Part shown: positions 23,640-34,273 of the stretch, in pieces
Numbering within the stretch: the stretch's first letter is position 1
How the letters are laid out: every line of letters starts with the position of its first letter
Assembly (NCBI GenBank): GCA_029379385.1
Contig: CM055605.1
Location: 8,653,001-8,717,000, forward strand
DNA length: 64,000 bases
Direction of reading: 5' to 3'
From: Quillaja saponaria
Lineage: Eukaryota > Streptophyta > Magnoliopsida > Fabales > Quillajaceae
Translations under genes and position numbers: made by a program
Notes under the pieces: generated by a model
The model's database searches: none
Told to the model about the DNA's origin: nothing
Seen by the model: only the letters and a program-made list of their open reading frames with translations

Positions 23640-25668
23640 TTTATAAGATAATATTAAATTGAATATCAATAACTTATAATATAATACTGTCTATTATATT
23701 CTTTGGTTCATGTATGCAAGGAGAATTAATCCAATATAATTTTATGATACATAAATATATATGGTGGTCCTAATTTGGAAGCAAATGCCACCAGCTTCTC
23801 AAGCCGCAAAGACTATCAGGTCTATGATGTTTAAGTTACATTAAAATTATCATTATTTATTATAAAGTTTGATCAAGACAATTAAAGCTCAAAACTTAAT
23901 TAAATATAATTATATGTACGATCATATAGTAAGTATTTAACTAAGTCATTGTCTTTGCCATTTCAAATAAGATTAGAAGTTTGAAATTTAAGGTTATTGT
24001 CATTAATTACAAATGATTCATTGAAGTGTTTGTCCCATTCGTACTAATCTCTTAAGCTGAAATATTATAATGACAATTTTTTGGATCCATCGGGTATTAG
24101 ACATATTCAAACCCGCTATTACGCTTAATTATTTATATTTTAATTAAAAAATTACCTACTAGCTTCAATGAACCTACTTATATTGTTCATAATTCATCCT
24201 TTATTCACAATAATTATGATGAAATGTGCTTAAATCAATATGCCACACCTACCTCAAATTCTAAAAGGCTAGCAGTACAACACAATTGGCATGGTATCCA
24301 TATTTTAAACCTCTCCTCCATCCCCAGCCTCCCTTTGTATCAAAATAAAATAAAATTTATTGCATGTAATTATTGATCTTTAAGGAGTGGAATGTTTTTA
24401 TAATAAAAATTAAATCCCAGAGGAGCTGATTAGAAATAATTTAAATATTAAAGAACATGACTCGTAAATAGTAATAATTTTTTTTAAAATTATTTATTTT
24501 TTAGAAAACAAAATAGTAAGTCTAAATAAATTTCATAACAAAAACTCTATTCGCGAGGTACATAACTTATATGGTAGCATACAAAACGGTAATTAACATT
24601 GTGGCCCTGCATTTCTTGGTTAGTAATAAGAAGTGATTTTAATATATAAAACGTGTTTGAAAACGAACCATTTATTTAATTATGAGGATAAACTAGTTAT
24701 ACCATGTATTATATTCTTAAGTAGCATTATATAGCATCATCATGTAATATACTAACTAGCTTGATCACGAACAAAATTAAAGGATTTATCTTGAGAAAGC
24801 AAAAAAAGTTCAACCATTCAAATTGGTATCAAATTATTCAATTCTGTTAATGTTTATAATTGTATAATTTTTAAGATTTAATCATTAAAATAGTATAATA
24901 ATATATATTACTAGACCAACTCATTATTATTTATGTACTTCAATTTTATTTTCAAAATTCTGCATACATATATAAATAAATAATTATATATATAGTGGTT
25001 GTAATTTGGAAGCCAATTATGCCGCGTAAGGTTTAAAAAGGCTAGTAGGTCTATGATGTTACATTAATTAACAATATCTTTATTTAATTAAGAGTGTGTG
25101 TACGAACATATAATATTCAATTAGTCATTGTCCATGTCACTTCAAATAATATACGATGAGAGCGATGTAAGGTTAAAGTCATTAATTAATTAAATATAAT
25201 TTGAGAATTGTTTGTCCACCTTCTAAACGAAAATATAATTGAAGGTATTAGACATATTCAAACTCGCTATAACGCTTAATAATTATATATTTTTAAATAT
25301 TATAAATTACCTATTAATACTTCTATTATTCACAATAATTTGAAAATATTGTAAATTACATATTAGTACTTGTATTATTCATCTTTTATTCACAATAATT
25401 ATAAGAATAAATTAGGAATTCTTTCTTTTTTGCAAAATTTTCAAAAAATTGTGTCAAAGAGAGTTGAACTAATAACTTATGAAATAAGAATTTAACTAAT
25501 GATAGTAGATTCAATAGAGTGAAATAGCAGGTTATATAGTATAAACTTAAATATATAATTAACCTTATCTTGTACTATATTTGATAGAAATAGAATATCA
25601 TGTGAAAATCATGAAAAGAATAATCCAATACAATTGTATAACTAATATGATCTCATATATCGTATACA

Positions 25669-25699
<31 letters not shown>

Positions 25700-26025
25700 T
25701 ATTATTATTATTATGTAATTTTATACTTTGCGTAACGAGTTCTAAATGCATATACATAAACAAGCGATCCCTATCACGAACCCTAATTATTGAAATATTA
25801 GTTAATATATATCCCTCACTAAATGAAATTACATCCCCGTCCAAAAAAACGCTTAATGTGCGCCTCTATTAATTGTATTTTAGATTTGTGATTCTTATAA
25901 TATTATATTAACTCTTTTCTTTTTTAATAAAATATTATATTGACTCTATTGATAATTTTGCAATTGCATACGAGGGGAAAAAAAGTTACAAAATGTGTGA
26001 ACCTCGTGGGTGGCCAATTCTTTCT
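23640..26025. repeat. Amidase-associated flank; no gene
   Basis: It is collinear with 52590-54850. The part from about 24600 is collinear with 29990-31400. It includes the CTAATTTGGAAGCAAATGCC block near 23772 with a GGTCTATGATGTTTAAGTTA end, and a (TA)n/ATT tract near 25670-25715. No coding region is recognised. Confidence 0.65.
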
Positions 26026-26029
26026 TGAA

Positions 26030-26923
26030 TTCAGTGAGTCCATGTGTTGATTTGTGTTAATCTACATCCTTAGTTGCTAGAGTCCTTTGGAGTCTGGAAT
26101 AGTGCCTGCAATAATATCAAGAACATGCACAACATCTGTTGAAAGTGTAATGGGCTCACAAAAATATATTACTAATAAATTTTAATTACAAAAATCATAC
26201 AACAAAGCACTCTTCAATGAGATGTTTCTCTCACACAAACTTGGATTTTTCCTCTTTTCTCTCTATACCAGCTACGGTTAGCTTTTCCTCTTTTTTTCTT
26301 AATGCTATTACACTACCTCCACTCAATAAATACAAATCAATAGCATAAGTCCTATTTATAGGAAATTGAAAACTCCATGCTTTTGTCCTAAGCTTTTTTG
26401 CCTTATCTCACAAATTACTAACTAGATAATGCTTATCTGGTCAAAATAGTGGTATTACTTGATAATGCTTCTCTAGTCAAAATAGTCATATTACTAGATA
26501 ATGCTTATCATATCAAATAAACAGATAAGCTTATCTAGTCAAATAGGTTTTTTAATGGTAAAGGGTTTGAATTCTAAAAACATCTTCTACTATTCTCGTA
26601 ATGGGATTGTCTCAAACCATGTTATCATATATGAATCGAAGGTTACAAATACATAATTGAATTATTTCTAAGATCAATGTTTATATATGAAAGTATATAA
26701 TTAGTTTACCCAATAGTATCCTGTTTAGGGGAAATTGGGATGACTTCAGCTCTACTTGTGAAACCAACAGTTGGTTTAAATCCCACAACAGTTTAGAACT
26801 TGCCGGACAAAGAATACACCCAACAATTTCTGTTTCTGGTGCTACTATCACTAAATTAGCTGCTACTGCTATTGCTGATCCACTGCTTGACCCACAAACA
26901 AATGATTCTGGATTATAGGAATT
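26030..26923 (-). pseudogene. Inverted amidase fragment, copy 2, split by a solo LTR
   Basis: On the minus strand exon 2 spans 26923-26710 (NSYNPESFVCGSSSGSAIAV, the serine-loop motif of the amidase signature). Intron 2 follows, then the first bases of exon 3 (26605-26580), a solo LTR, and the rest of exon 3 (26136 to about 26030) with VVHVLDIIAGT matching HVLDIIAGTD of the intact gene. The nucleophile motif is lost (TEIVGC in place of TDGSI). Exon 1 and exons 4-5 are missing. It lies about 1 kb upstream of a DUF26 copy, in opposite orientation. Confidence 0.75.
26137..26579 (-). mobile_element. Solo LTR (copia-like), copy 2
   Basis: It runs from TGTTGAAAGTGTAATGGGC to TTTGAATTCTAAAA on the plus strand. 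In sister copies the ends are TGTTGAAAG and TCTAACA, i.e. TG...CA in either reading. It is flanked by the 5-bp target duplication ACATC at 26132-26136 and 26580-26584. Its length is 443 bp. No primer-binding site or polyprotein is adjacent, so it is a solo LTR left by LTR-LTR recombination. Confidence 0.85.
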
Positions 26924-27942
26924 TTGCAATATGCATAAGTCACAACACAATATTCCTAGCTCTTAATCAATTACCTCAACATCACAAAAATGTTAATTAG
27001 TAATGATTTTTTTTTCTTTCGTGGGTTTTACATAGTATGATTAAAGGTGGGTTACAGACTTATAGTAAAATTCAAAAACATGATATGCTTATTTTTAATT
27101 GGTGAAACCACAAGTAAAAATCGCAAATATAATGGGAATATATACATGCATCTTGATGGTGGAATTGATATCCTTCAACGAATTGAAAAGATAAATTTTC
27201 TTTAGGTTTTAATCTGGTCAATTGTATGAATTTTTTCATTAGAGGCCTATACTTGTGAATAGCTACTAATCACGATCGAATTTTATATATTGGATTGGAA
27301 GTATCGCCTTTGACGAACTAAGAATGAACTACAAGTATCCCTTCTAAACAATCAAACTAGCTTCATGAAGAAAGTTTCAAAAGTTACTAATTAATCTTTA
27401 ACTTTTATTACATAATTACTTGATTTGAATTTTTTATTATTATTCTGCATGTGCATACGATGCATTACGAGTATTTCCAACAATATATTATTTTATATGC
27501 ATGCACGAACAATTAATCCAGTAGGTTGTGATCCTACTTGGAAGAACCTCGTACGTAAGTCAAAAAGGCTAACTAGCAGGTCCCATATATGATGTTTACA
27601 TTGCATAATTAGACAGCACCTTTATATGATACTATGATGATTATGTGAATATATAGTATTCAGCTATTCATTCTCCATTATTACACATTCATATAAAACT
27701 CAACAACATCAGTTCAAATCTTTTTCTGCACAGATCTTGGACGTAGAATTAGTTATTCCTTGTCATAATGAATTGATTGATACTTTGAAATTACAGAAAA
27801 AAAAATAATGTGTGAACCTCGTGGGCGGCCAACATACAAAGTACATAAGTTATATGACAGCATACAAAACAGTAATTAACTGGACATGTCGTGGGCCTGC
27901 ATTTATTGGTTAGTAATCTTCTTGTAGTGAATTTTTGGTTAC
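26924..27942. repeat. Flank between inverted amidase fragment and DUF26 copy 3
   Basis: No gene is seen. It is collinear with 32323-33355. The module TGTGAACCTCGTGGGCGGCC lies at about 27811-27830, some 135 bp before the DUF26 TATA box. Confidence 0.65.
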
Positions 27943-27962
27943 TTGATGCAAACTCACGAGTC

Positions 27963-27970
27963 TATATATA
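27963..27970 (+). promoter_or_regulatory. TATA box of DUF26 copy 3
   Basis: TATATATA in GAGTCTATATATAGGGAGC, 84 bp before the chosen start codon at 28054. Confidence 0.65.
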
Positions 27971-28053
27971 GGGAGCAGTTATGGGAAAAGATACAGGTAG
28001 GCATCCACAAAATTAGTGAATTACCCATCAAATCTATCCATCCAAATTCCAAA

Positions 28054-28861
28054 ATGTTGAAAATGAAAACAATCCCTCTTATGATCAGTCTCACAATCCT
28101 AGTACTCTGCCTCCCCAGCTTCCTTTTAGCCGATGACTACACTTTTTCAAATAGCCGTTGTTTTAATAACCAGACCTACAATAACGGCAGCGTTTTCGCT
28201 ACAAACGTTGATGAGTTATTGGCCTCTTTATCCTCCACAATAGTGCCCTCCTACTGGATTTGGAGAAGGGTCGGTTGGCCAGGACGAAAACCAGGTCTTT
28301 GGATTAGGCCAATGCCGAGGCTATGTCTCGACCACAGATTGCAGCACTTGTTTGAATACGGCCATCAGTAAGATCCGGAGCAGCTGTCCCAACAAAAAGG
28401 GAGCCATATTTTGGTCTGATCTTTGCCAACTCAAGTACTCAGATGTCAATTTCTTTGGACAGATTGACGACACAAACACTTACAGTGTATGTAATCTAAC
28501 TGGAGAATCTAATCCTGCGACATTCAATACACAAGTGACTGAGTTTCTCAGTTTGTTGTCCAAATATTTCGCTACTGAAAATCCAAACTTTTTTGCCTCT
28601 GGACAAATCGACTTCAATACAACAACAACGTTGTACGGTTTTGTTCAATGTACCAAAGACCTCACGCCCGGAAATTGCACAAGCTGTCTTGATCTTGTTA
28701 TAAGTCGATTGACAGCAGTTTGTCGTGGAGGTATAGGGGCAAGAATTTTCAGTGGGAGTTGCTCTCTTAGATATGAACTCTATTCCATTTTTGGTGCCTG
28801 GGCCATACATAATATGGCTTTTAACATTAACAATGGTATCTCCTATGTTACTACTAAATAA
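28054..28861 (+). pseudogene. DUF26 cysteine-rich secretory protein, copy 3, single frameshift
   Basis: It is nearly full length. A leader (MLKMKTIPLMISLTILVLCL, then PSFLLA) is followed by DDYTFSNSRCF and most of the first domain up to SSTIVP. One extra C (GTGCCCTCCTACTGG against GTGCCTCCTACTGG, near 28246) shifts the frame. The rest is open in the next frame: QCRGYVSTTDCSTCL (canonical C-X8-C-X2-C), then the second domain with QCTKDLTPGNCTSCL, AVCRGGIGARIFSGSCSLRY and a stop at 28859-28861. Apart from this one base no defect is seen, so a recent pseudogene, an assembly error or a polymorphic null allele are all possible. It differs from copies 1 and 4 in keeping the C-X8-C spacing and the domain-2 cysteine before GAR. 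Confidence 0.75.
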
Positions 28862-31050
28862 TTAAGTTTGTAATGGTTGCTTAAGTACAATTAATATAAA
28901 ACTACTTGAGCAATGACTCTCGGAAATAAAATGACATTCTCCTATGTGAGAAGTCACTTATTCAAATTTCTTATGCCTTCATTTGTTTTGCTTTCCATGC
29001 GATTCATTTTATCTGAGTTTTAGCAATTGTTAGTACATAAAATTAATATAATTTACATATATTTATTTAAAACAACTAGAACAACACTTTTTGAACAATT
29101 TAAAATCAGTTAAAATTTGATAATTCTTTTCATTTTATTTTTGAAACACATATATATTCCACTTTCAACTTGTGTATGTTTCCATACCAACTTATCCTCT
29201 TTTCTGGTAGCTAGGATAAAAAATTCTTGGAAGTTCGTTCTTTAGGATTTCTATTCATTGAGATTTAGTTTGATATTCAAACAATGAAGGTTAATGTCCA
29301 GAATTAACAAAAAATAAAATAAAATAAAATAGTGATATGTTGTTTTTAATTCACAAAGGAAATAAATTTTAGTTTATATTTCTAAATGTCTTTTTTAATA
29401 TTTACTAAGAATTCATATTTTCTCATTTTAAAAATTACAACTAATAAAATTTGTTCTTTTTTTTTTTTTTTTACATATTTATACATAATTATGAACAAGT
29501 AAGTTATATAAATTATACAATTAGATTTTATAAATATAAAAAACTATAAGTTATAGAAAAAAAATTATATGGAAGCTAGTCAAATGACAAAAAAATAAAT
29601 AAATAATATTTAGTGTAAGTATCATTTCTAGATTTTATTATTTAATGTAATTAATATGTATTGGTAATTACATCACTGCTCAGACTAACTTATTGACGGC
29701 AATCCATATATCCTGGTTATGAGTTAAAATTTAATGGGGCAGTCCTTCAATTTTCTAGTATATATCAGTCTCAATGTTGTCCCACTCGCCTCACTCGATA
29801 AACATAAGAAAGGTGGTCTTTGGAAACAATGAGAACATCAATTATATATACAAAAGAGTCTCTCAATTCAACAATCAACAATGTTATAATTTCAAATATT
29901 CACAGTAGTACAAACAGCTTGATTGAATTAAAATCTCATCAACAATTAGTGCAGTAAATTTGAAGTAAAAAGCATTGTCACCAAATTTATTAGTAATAAG
30001 AAGTGATTTTTAATATATAAAACGTGTTTGAAAACAAACCATTTATTTAATTATGAGGATAAACTAGATATACCCTGTATTATATTCTTAAGTTGCATTA
30101 TATAGCATCATCATGTAATAAACTAACTAGCTTGATCACAAACACAATTAAAGGATTTATCTTGAGAAAGAAAAAAAGGTTCAACTATGCAAATCGGTAT
30201 CAAATTATGCAATTCTATCGATGTTTATAATTTATAATTTTTACGATCTAATCATCAAAATAGTATAATAATTATATATTACTAGATCAACTCCTTATTA
30301 TTTATGTACTTCAACTTTTGTTTTCAAAATTCTCCATACATATATAAATAAATCATTATATATTTGTAATTTGGAAGCAAATTATGCCACGTAGGTTTAA
30401 AAAGGCTAGCAGGTCTATGGTGTTGCATTAATTAACAATATCTTTATTTAATTAAGAGTGTGTGTACGAACATATAAAATTCAATTAGTCATTGTCCATG
30501 TCACTTCAAATAATCTACGATGAGAGCGACTTAAGGTTAAAGTCATTAATTAATTAAATATAATTTGAGAATTGTTTGTCCACCCTCTAAACGAAAATAT
30601 AATTGAAGGTATTAGACATATTCAAATCCTCTATAATGCTTAATAATTAGATATTTTTAAATATTATAAATTACCTATTAGTACTTCTATTATTCACAAT
30701 AATTTTTAAATATATATTTTTAAATATTGTAAAATACATATTAGTACTTGTATTCATCTTTTATTCACAATAATTATAAGAATATATTAGGAATTCTTTT
30801 TTTTTTTTTTTTTTTTTTGCAAAATTTTCAAAAAATTGTGTCAGAGAGAGTTGAACTCATAACTTATGAAATAAGAATTTAACTAATGATAATAGATTCA
30901 ATAGAGTGAAATAGCAGGTTATATAGTATAAACTTAAATATATAATTAACCTTATCTTGTATTATATTTGATAATAATAGAATATCATGTGAAAATCATG
31001 ACAAGAATAATCCAATACAATTGTATAACTAATATGATCTAATATATCGT

Positions 31051-31081
<31 letters not shown>

Positions 31082-31405
31082 ATAATTATTAATATGTAAT
31101 TTTATAATTTGCGTAACGAGTTCTAAATACATATACATAAACAAGCGATCCCATCACGAACCCTAATTATTGAAATATTAGTTAATATATATCCCTCCCT
31201 AAATGAAATTACATCCCCGTCCAAAAAAATGCTTAATGTGCGCCTCTATTAATTGTATTTTAGATATGTGATTCTTATAATATTATATTAACTCTTTTCT
31301 TTTTTTAATAAGATATTATATTGACTCTATTGGTAATTTTGCAATTGCATACGAGGGGGAAAAAAGTTACAAAATGTGTGACTCTCGTGGGCGGCCAATT
31401 CTTTC
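28862..31405. repeat. Short DUF26 3' flank, then amidase-associated flank; no gene
   Basis: The DUF26 3' flank is conserved only to about 29010 (GCGATTCATTTTATCTGA), then breaks off. The stretch 29540-29660 matches 17820-17940 (GCTAGTCAAATGACAA). From about 29990 it is collinear with 24610-26020, i.e. the second tandem block. A long T tract lies near 30797-30818 and a (TA)n tract near 31057-31082. No coding region is recognised. Confidence 0.6.
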
Positions 31406-31409
31406 TTTA

Positions 31410-32322
31410 ATTCAGTGAGTCCATGTGTTGATTTGTGTTAATCTACATCCTGAGTTGCTAGAGTCCTTCGGAGTTTGGAATAGTGCCTGCAATAATATCA
31501 AGAACATGCACAATATCTGTTGAAAGTGTAATGGGCTCACAAAAATATATTACTAATAAATTTTAATTACAAAAATCATACAACAAAGCACTCTTCAATG
31601 AAATGTTTCTCTCACACAAACTTGGATTTTTCCTCTTTTCTCTCTATACCAGCTACGGTTAGCTTTTCCTCTTTTTTTCTTAATGCTATTACACTACCTC
31701 CACTCAATAAATACAAATCAATAGCATAAGTCCTATTTATAGGAAATTGAAAACTCCATGCTTTTGTCCAAAGCTTTTTTGCCTTATCTCACAAATTACT
31801 AGCTAGATAATGCTTATCTGGTCAAAATAGTAGTATTACTTGATAATGCTTCTCTAGTTAAAATAGTCATATTACTAGATAATGCTTATCTAATCAACTA
31901 AACAAATAAGCTTATCTAGTCAAATAGGTTTCTTTAAATCAAATTGGTTTTTAATGGTAAAGGGTTTGAATTCTACCAACATATTCTACTATTCTCGTAA
32001 TGGGATTGTCTCAAACCCAAGTTATCATATATGAATCGAAGGTTACAAATACATAATTGAATTATTTCTAAGATCGATGTTTATATATGAAAGAATATAA
32101 TTAGTTTACCCAATAGTATCCTGTTTAGGGGAAATTGGGATGACTTCAGCTCTACTTGTGAAACCAACAGTTGGTTAAAATCCCACAACAGTTTAGAACT
32201 TGCCGGACAAAGAATACACCCAACAATTTCTGTTTCTGGTGCTACTATCACTAAATTACTGCTACTGCTATTGCTGATCCACTGCTTGACCCACAAACTA
32301 ATGATTCTGGATTATAGGAATT
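31410..32322 (-). pseudogene. Inverted amidase fragment, copy 3, split by a solo LTR
   Basis: It has the same structure as the block at 26030-26923. Exon 2 lies at 32322-32110 on the minus strand, then the start of exon 3, the LTR, and the rest of exon 3 (31517 to about 31410). Exon 2 has an extra single-base deletion (AAATTACTGCT against AAATTAGCTGCT, near 32258), so even the serine-loop segment is out of frame with the preceding codons. It lies about 1 kb upstream of the intact DUF26 gene, in opposite orientation. Confidence 0.75.
31518..31978 (-). mobile_element. Solo LTR (copia-like), copy 3
   Basis: Plus-strand ends are TGTTGAAAGTG and TTCTACCA. The flanking target duplications have decayed to ATATC (left) and ACATA (right). 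It is 461 bp long and sits at the same site in amidase exon 3 as the copies at 26137 and 54965. Confidence 0.8.
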
Positions 32323-33221
32323 TTGCAATATGCATAAGTCACAGCACAATATTCCTAGCTCTTAATCAATGACCTCAACATAAGAAATATGTTAATTAAT
32401 AATTTTTTTTTCTTTCGTTGGTTTTACATAGTATGATTAAAGGTGGGTTACAGACTCGTAAAATTCACAAACATGATATGCTTATTTTTAATTGGTGAAA
32501 CCACAAGTAAAACTCACAAATATAATGGGAATATATACATGTATCCTGATGGTGGAATCAATATCCTTCAACCAATTGAAAAGATAAATTTTTTTTAGGT
32601 TTTAATCTGGTCAATTGTGTGAATTTTTTCATTAGAGGCCTATACTTGTGAATAGCTACTAATCACGATAGGATTTTATATATTTGATTGGAAGTATCGC
32701 TTTTGATGAACTAAGAAGGAACTCCAAGTATCCCTTCTAAACAATCAAACTAGCTTCATGAAAAAAGTTTTAAAAGCTAGTAATTAATCTTTAACTTTTA
32801 TTACATAATTACTTGATTTGCCTATGCTATTGATTTGAAATTTTTTTATTATTCCGCTGCATGTGCATACTAAGCATTACCAGTATTTCCAACAATATAT
32901 TCTTTTATATGCATGCACGAACAATTAATCCAGTAGGTGGTGATCCTACTTGGAAGAACTTCGTACTTAAGTCAAAAAGGCTAGCTAGCAGGTCCCATGT
33001 ATGATGTTTACGTTGCATAATTAGACAGCACCTTTATATGATACTATGATGATTATGTGAATATTTAGTATTCAGCTATTCATTCTCCATTATTACACAT
33101 TCATATAAAACTTAATAACGTCAGTTCAAATCTTTTTCTGCACAGAGCTTGGACGTAGAATTAGTTATTCCTTGTCATAATGAATTGATTGATACTATGA
33201 AATTACAGAAAAAAAAATTAA

Positions 33222-33243
33222 TGTGTGAACCTCGTGGGCGGCC
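33222..33243 (+). promoter_or_regulatory. Shared upstream module of DUF26 and amidase genes
   Basis: GTGTGAACCTCGTGGGCGGCC lies about 135 bp upstream of the TATA box of the intact DUF26 gene. The same motif with small changes stands about 50-70 bp upstream of amidase TATA boxes (for example near 42793 and 49855). Its function is unknown. It is the only upstream motif I see shared by both families. Confidence 0.45.
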
Positions 33244-33375
33244 AACATACAAAGTACATAAGTTATATGCCAGCATACAAAACAGTAATTAACTGGACAT
33301 GTCGTGGGTCTGCATTTCTTGGGTAGTAATCTTCTTGTAGTGAATTTTTGGTTACTTGAGGCAAACTCACGAGTC

Positions 33376-33383
33376 TATATATA
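33376..33383 (+). promoter_or_regulatory. TATA box of the intact DUF26 gene
   Basis: TATATATA in GAGTCTATATATAGGGAGC, 84 bp before the chosen start codon. The longer open frame begins at 33356, upstream of this box, and is therefore not the biological start. Confidence 0.65.
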
Positions 33384-33466
33384 GGGAGCAGTTATGGGAA
33401 AAGATGCAGGTAGGCTTCCACAAAATTAGTGAATTACCCATCAAATCTATCCATCCAAATTCCAAA

Positions 33467-34273
33467 ATGTTGAAGATGAAAACAATGCCTCTTATGATCA
33501 GTCTCACACTCCCATTACTCTGCCTCCCCAGCTTCCTTTCAGCCGATGACTACACTCTGTCAAAGTACAGCTGTTTTAACAGCGAAACCTACGCTAACGG
33601 CAGCGATTTCGCTACTAACGTTAACGAGTTATTGGCCTCTTTATCCTCCACATTAGTGCCTCCTACTGGATTTGGAGAAGGGTCGGTTGGCCAGGACGAA
33701 AACCTGGTCTTTGGATTTGGCCTATGCCGAGGCGATATTGTCTCGACCAGTGACTGCAACACTTGTTTGGATATGGCCATCACTGAGATTCGCACCAGCT
33801 GTCCCAACAAAAGGGGAGCCATATATTGGACTGATCTTTGCCTAATCAAGTACTCAGATGTCTACTTCTTTGAAGAGATTGACGACACAAACATTTACAA
33901 CGTAATTAATGGAACTCTAGTACCTTATCCCAAGACATTCGATACACAAGTGAATGAGTTTCTCAGTTTGTTGTCAACACAATTCGCTCCTGCAAACCCA
34001 ATCTATTATGCCTCCGGACAAATAAACATCAATACATCAACAACGTTGTACGGTTTTGTTCAATGCACCGGCGACCTCTCGCCCACAAATTGCACAAGCT
34101 GTCTTGATTTTATTAGAAGTAAATTTCTAGAAGATCGTCTTGGAACCAGAGGGGCAAGAATTGGCTGTGGGAGTTGTGTTCTTAGATATGAACTTTATCA
34201 CATAATTTTTGGTGCCCGGGCCATACATAATATGGTTTCTAACAACAATGGCCTCTCATATGTTACTAAATAA
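33467..34273 (+). CDS. Cysteine-rich repeat secretory protein (two DUF26/Gnk2 domains)
   Basis: This is a single-exon gene of 268 residues. Residues 1-26 form a signal peptide (LMISLTLPLLCLPSFLSA), followed by DDYTLSKYSCF. DUF26 domain 1 spans about 27-135 with C36, C87, C97, C100, C112 and C125. DUF26 domain 2 spans about 155-255 with C200, C209, C212, C234 and C237. The usual C-X8-C-X2-C motif is kept in domain 2, but domain 1 has C-X9-C-X2-C because of one inserted residue (CRGDIVSTSDC). The CC pair before GTRGAR seen in copy 2 (CRTRG) is replaced by LEDRLGTRG, while a cysteine appears in GCGSC. There is no kinase or transmembrane segment after domain 2, so it is a secreted CRRSP rather than a receptor kinase. 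DUF26 proteins include mannose-binding antifungal ginkbilobin and plasmodesmal proteins. Predicted N-glycosylation sequons are NGS, NGT, NTS and NCT. A polyadenylation-type AATAAA lies at 34312-34317. It is the only undamaged DUF26 copy here. Confidence 0.9.
   Translation: MLKMKTMPLMISLTLPLLCLPSFLSADDYTLSKYSCFNSETYANGSDFATNVNELLASLSSTLVPPTGFGEGSVGQDENLVFGFGLCRGDIVSTSDCNTCLDMAITEIRTSCPNKRGAIYWTDLCLIKYSDVYFFEEIDDTNIYNVINGTLVPYPKTFDTQVNEFLSLLSTQFAPANPIYYASGQININTSTTLYGFVQCTGDLSPTNCTSCLDFIRSKFLEDRLGTRGARIGCGSCVLRYELYHIIFGARAIHNMVSNNNGLSYVTK

Noticed and set aside
25653..25844. Minus-strand frame with Asn/Tyr/Ile runs
   Set aside because: It is translation of (TA)n and (ATT)n tracts. The same applies to 30962-31144.
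33356..33466. Longer N-terminus for the DUF26 protein starting at 33356 (and equivalents at 5236 and 27943)
   Set aside because: The upstream ATG lies before the conserved TATATATA box, and the extra residues precede a clear signal peptide, so they are not in the mature reading frame.
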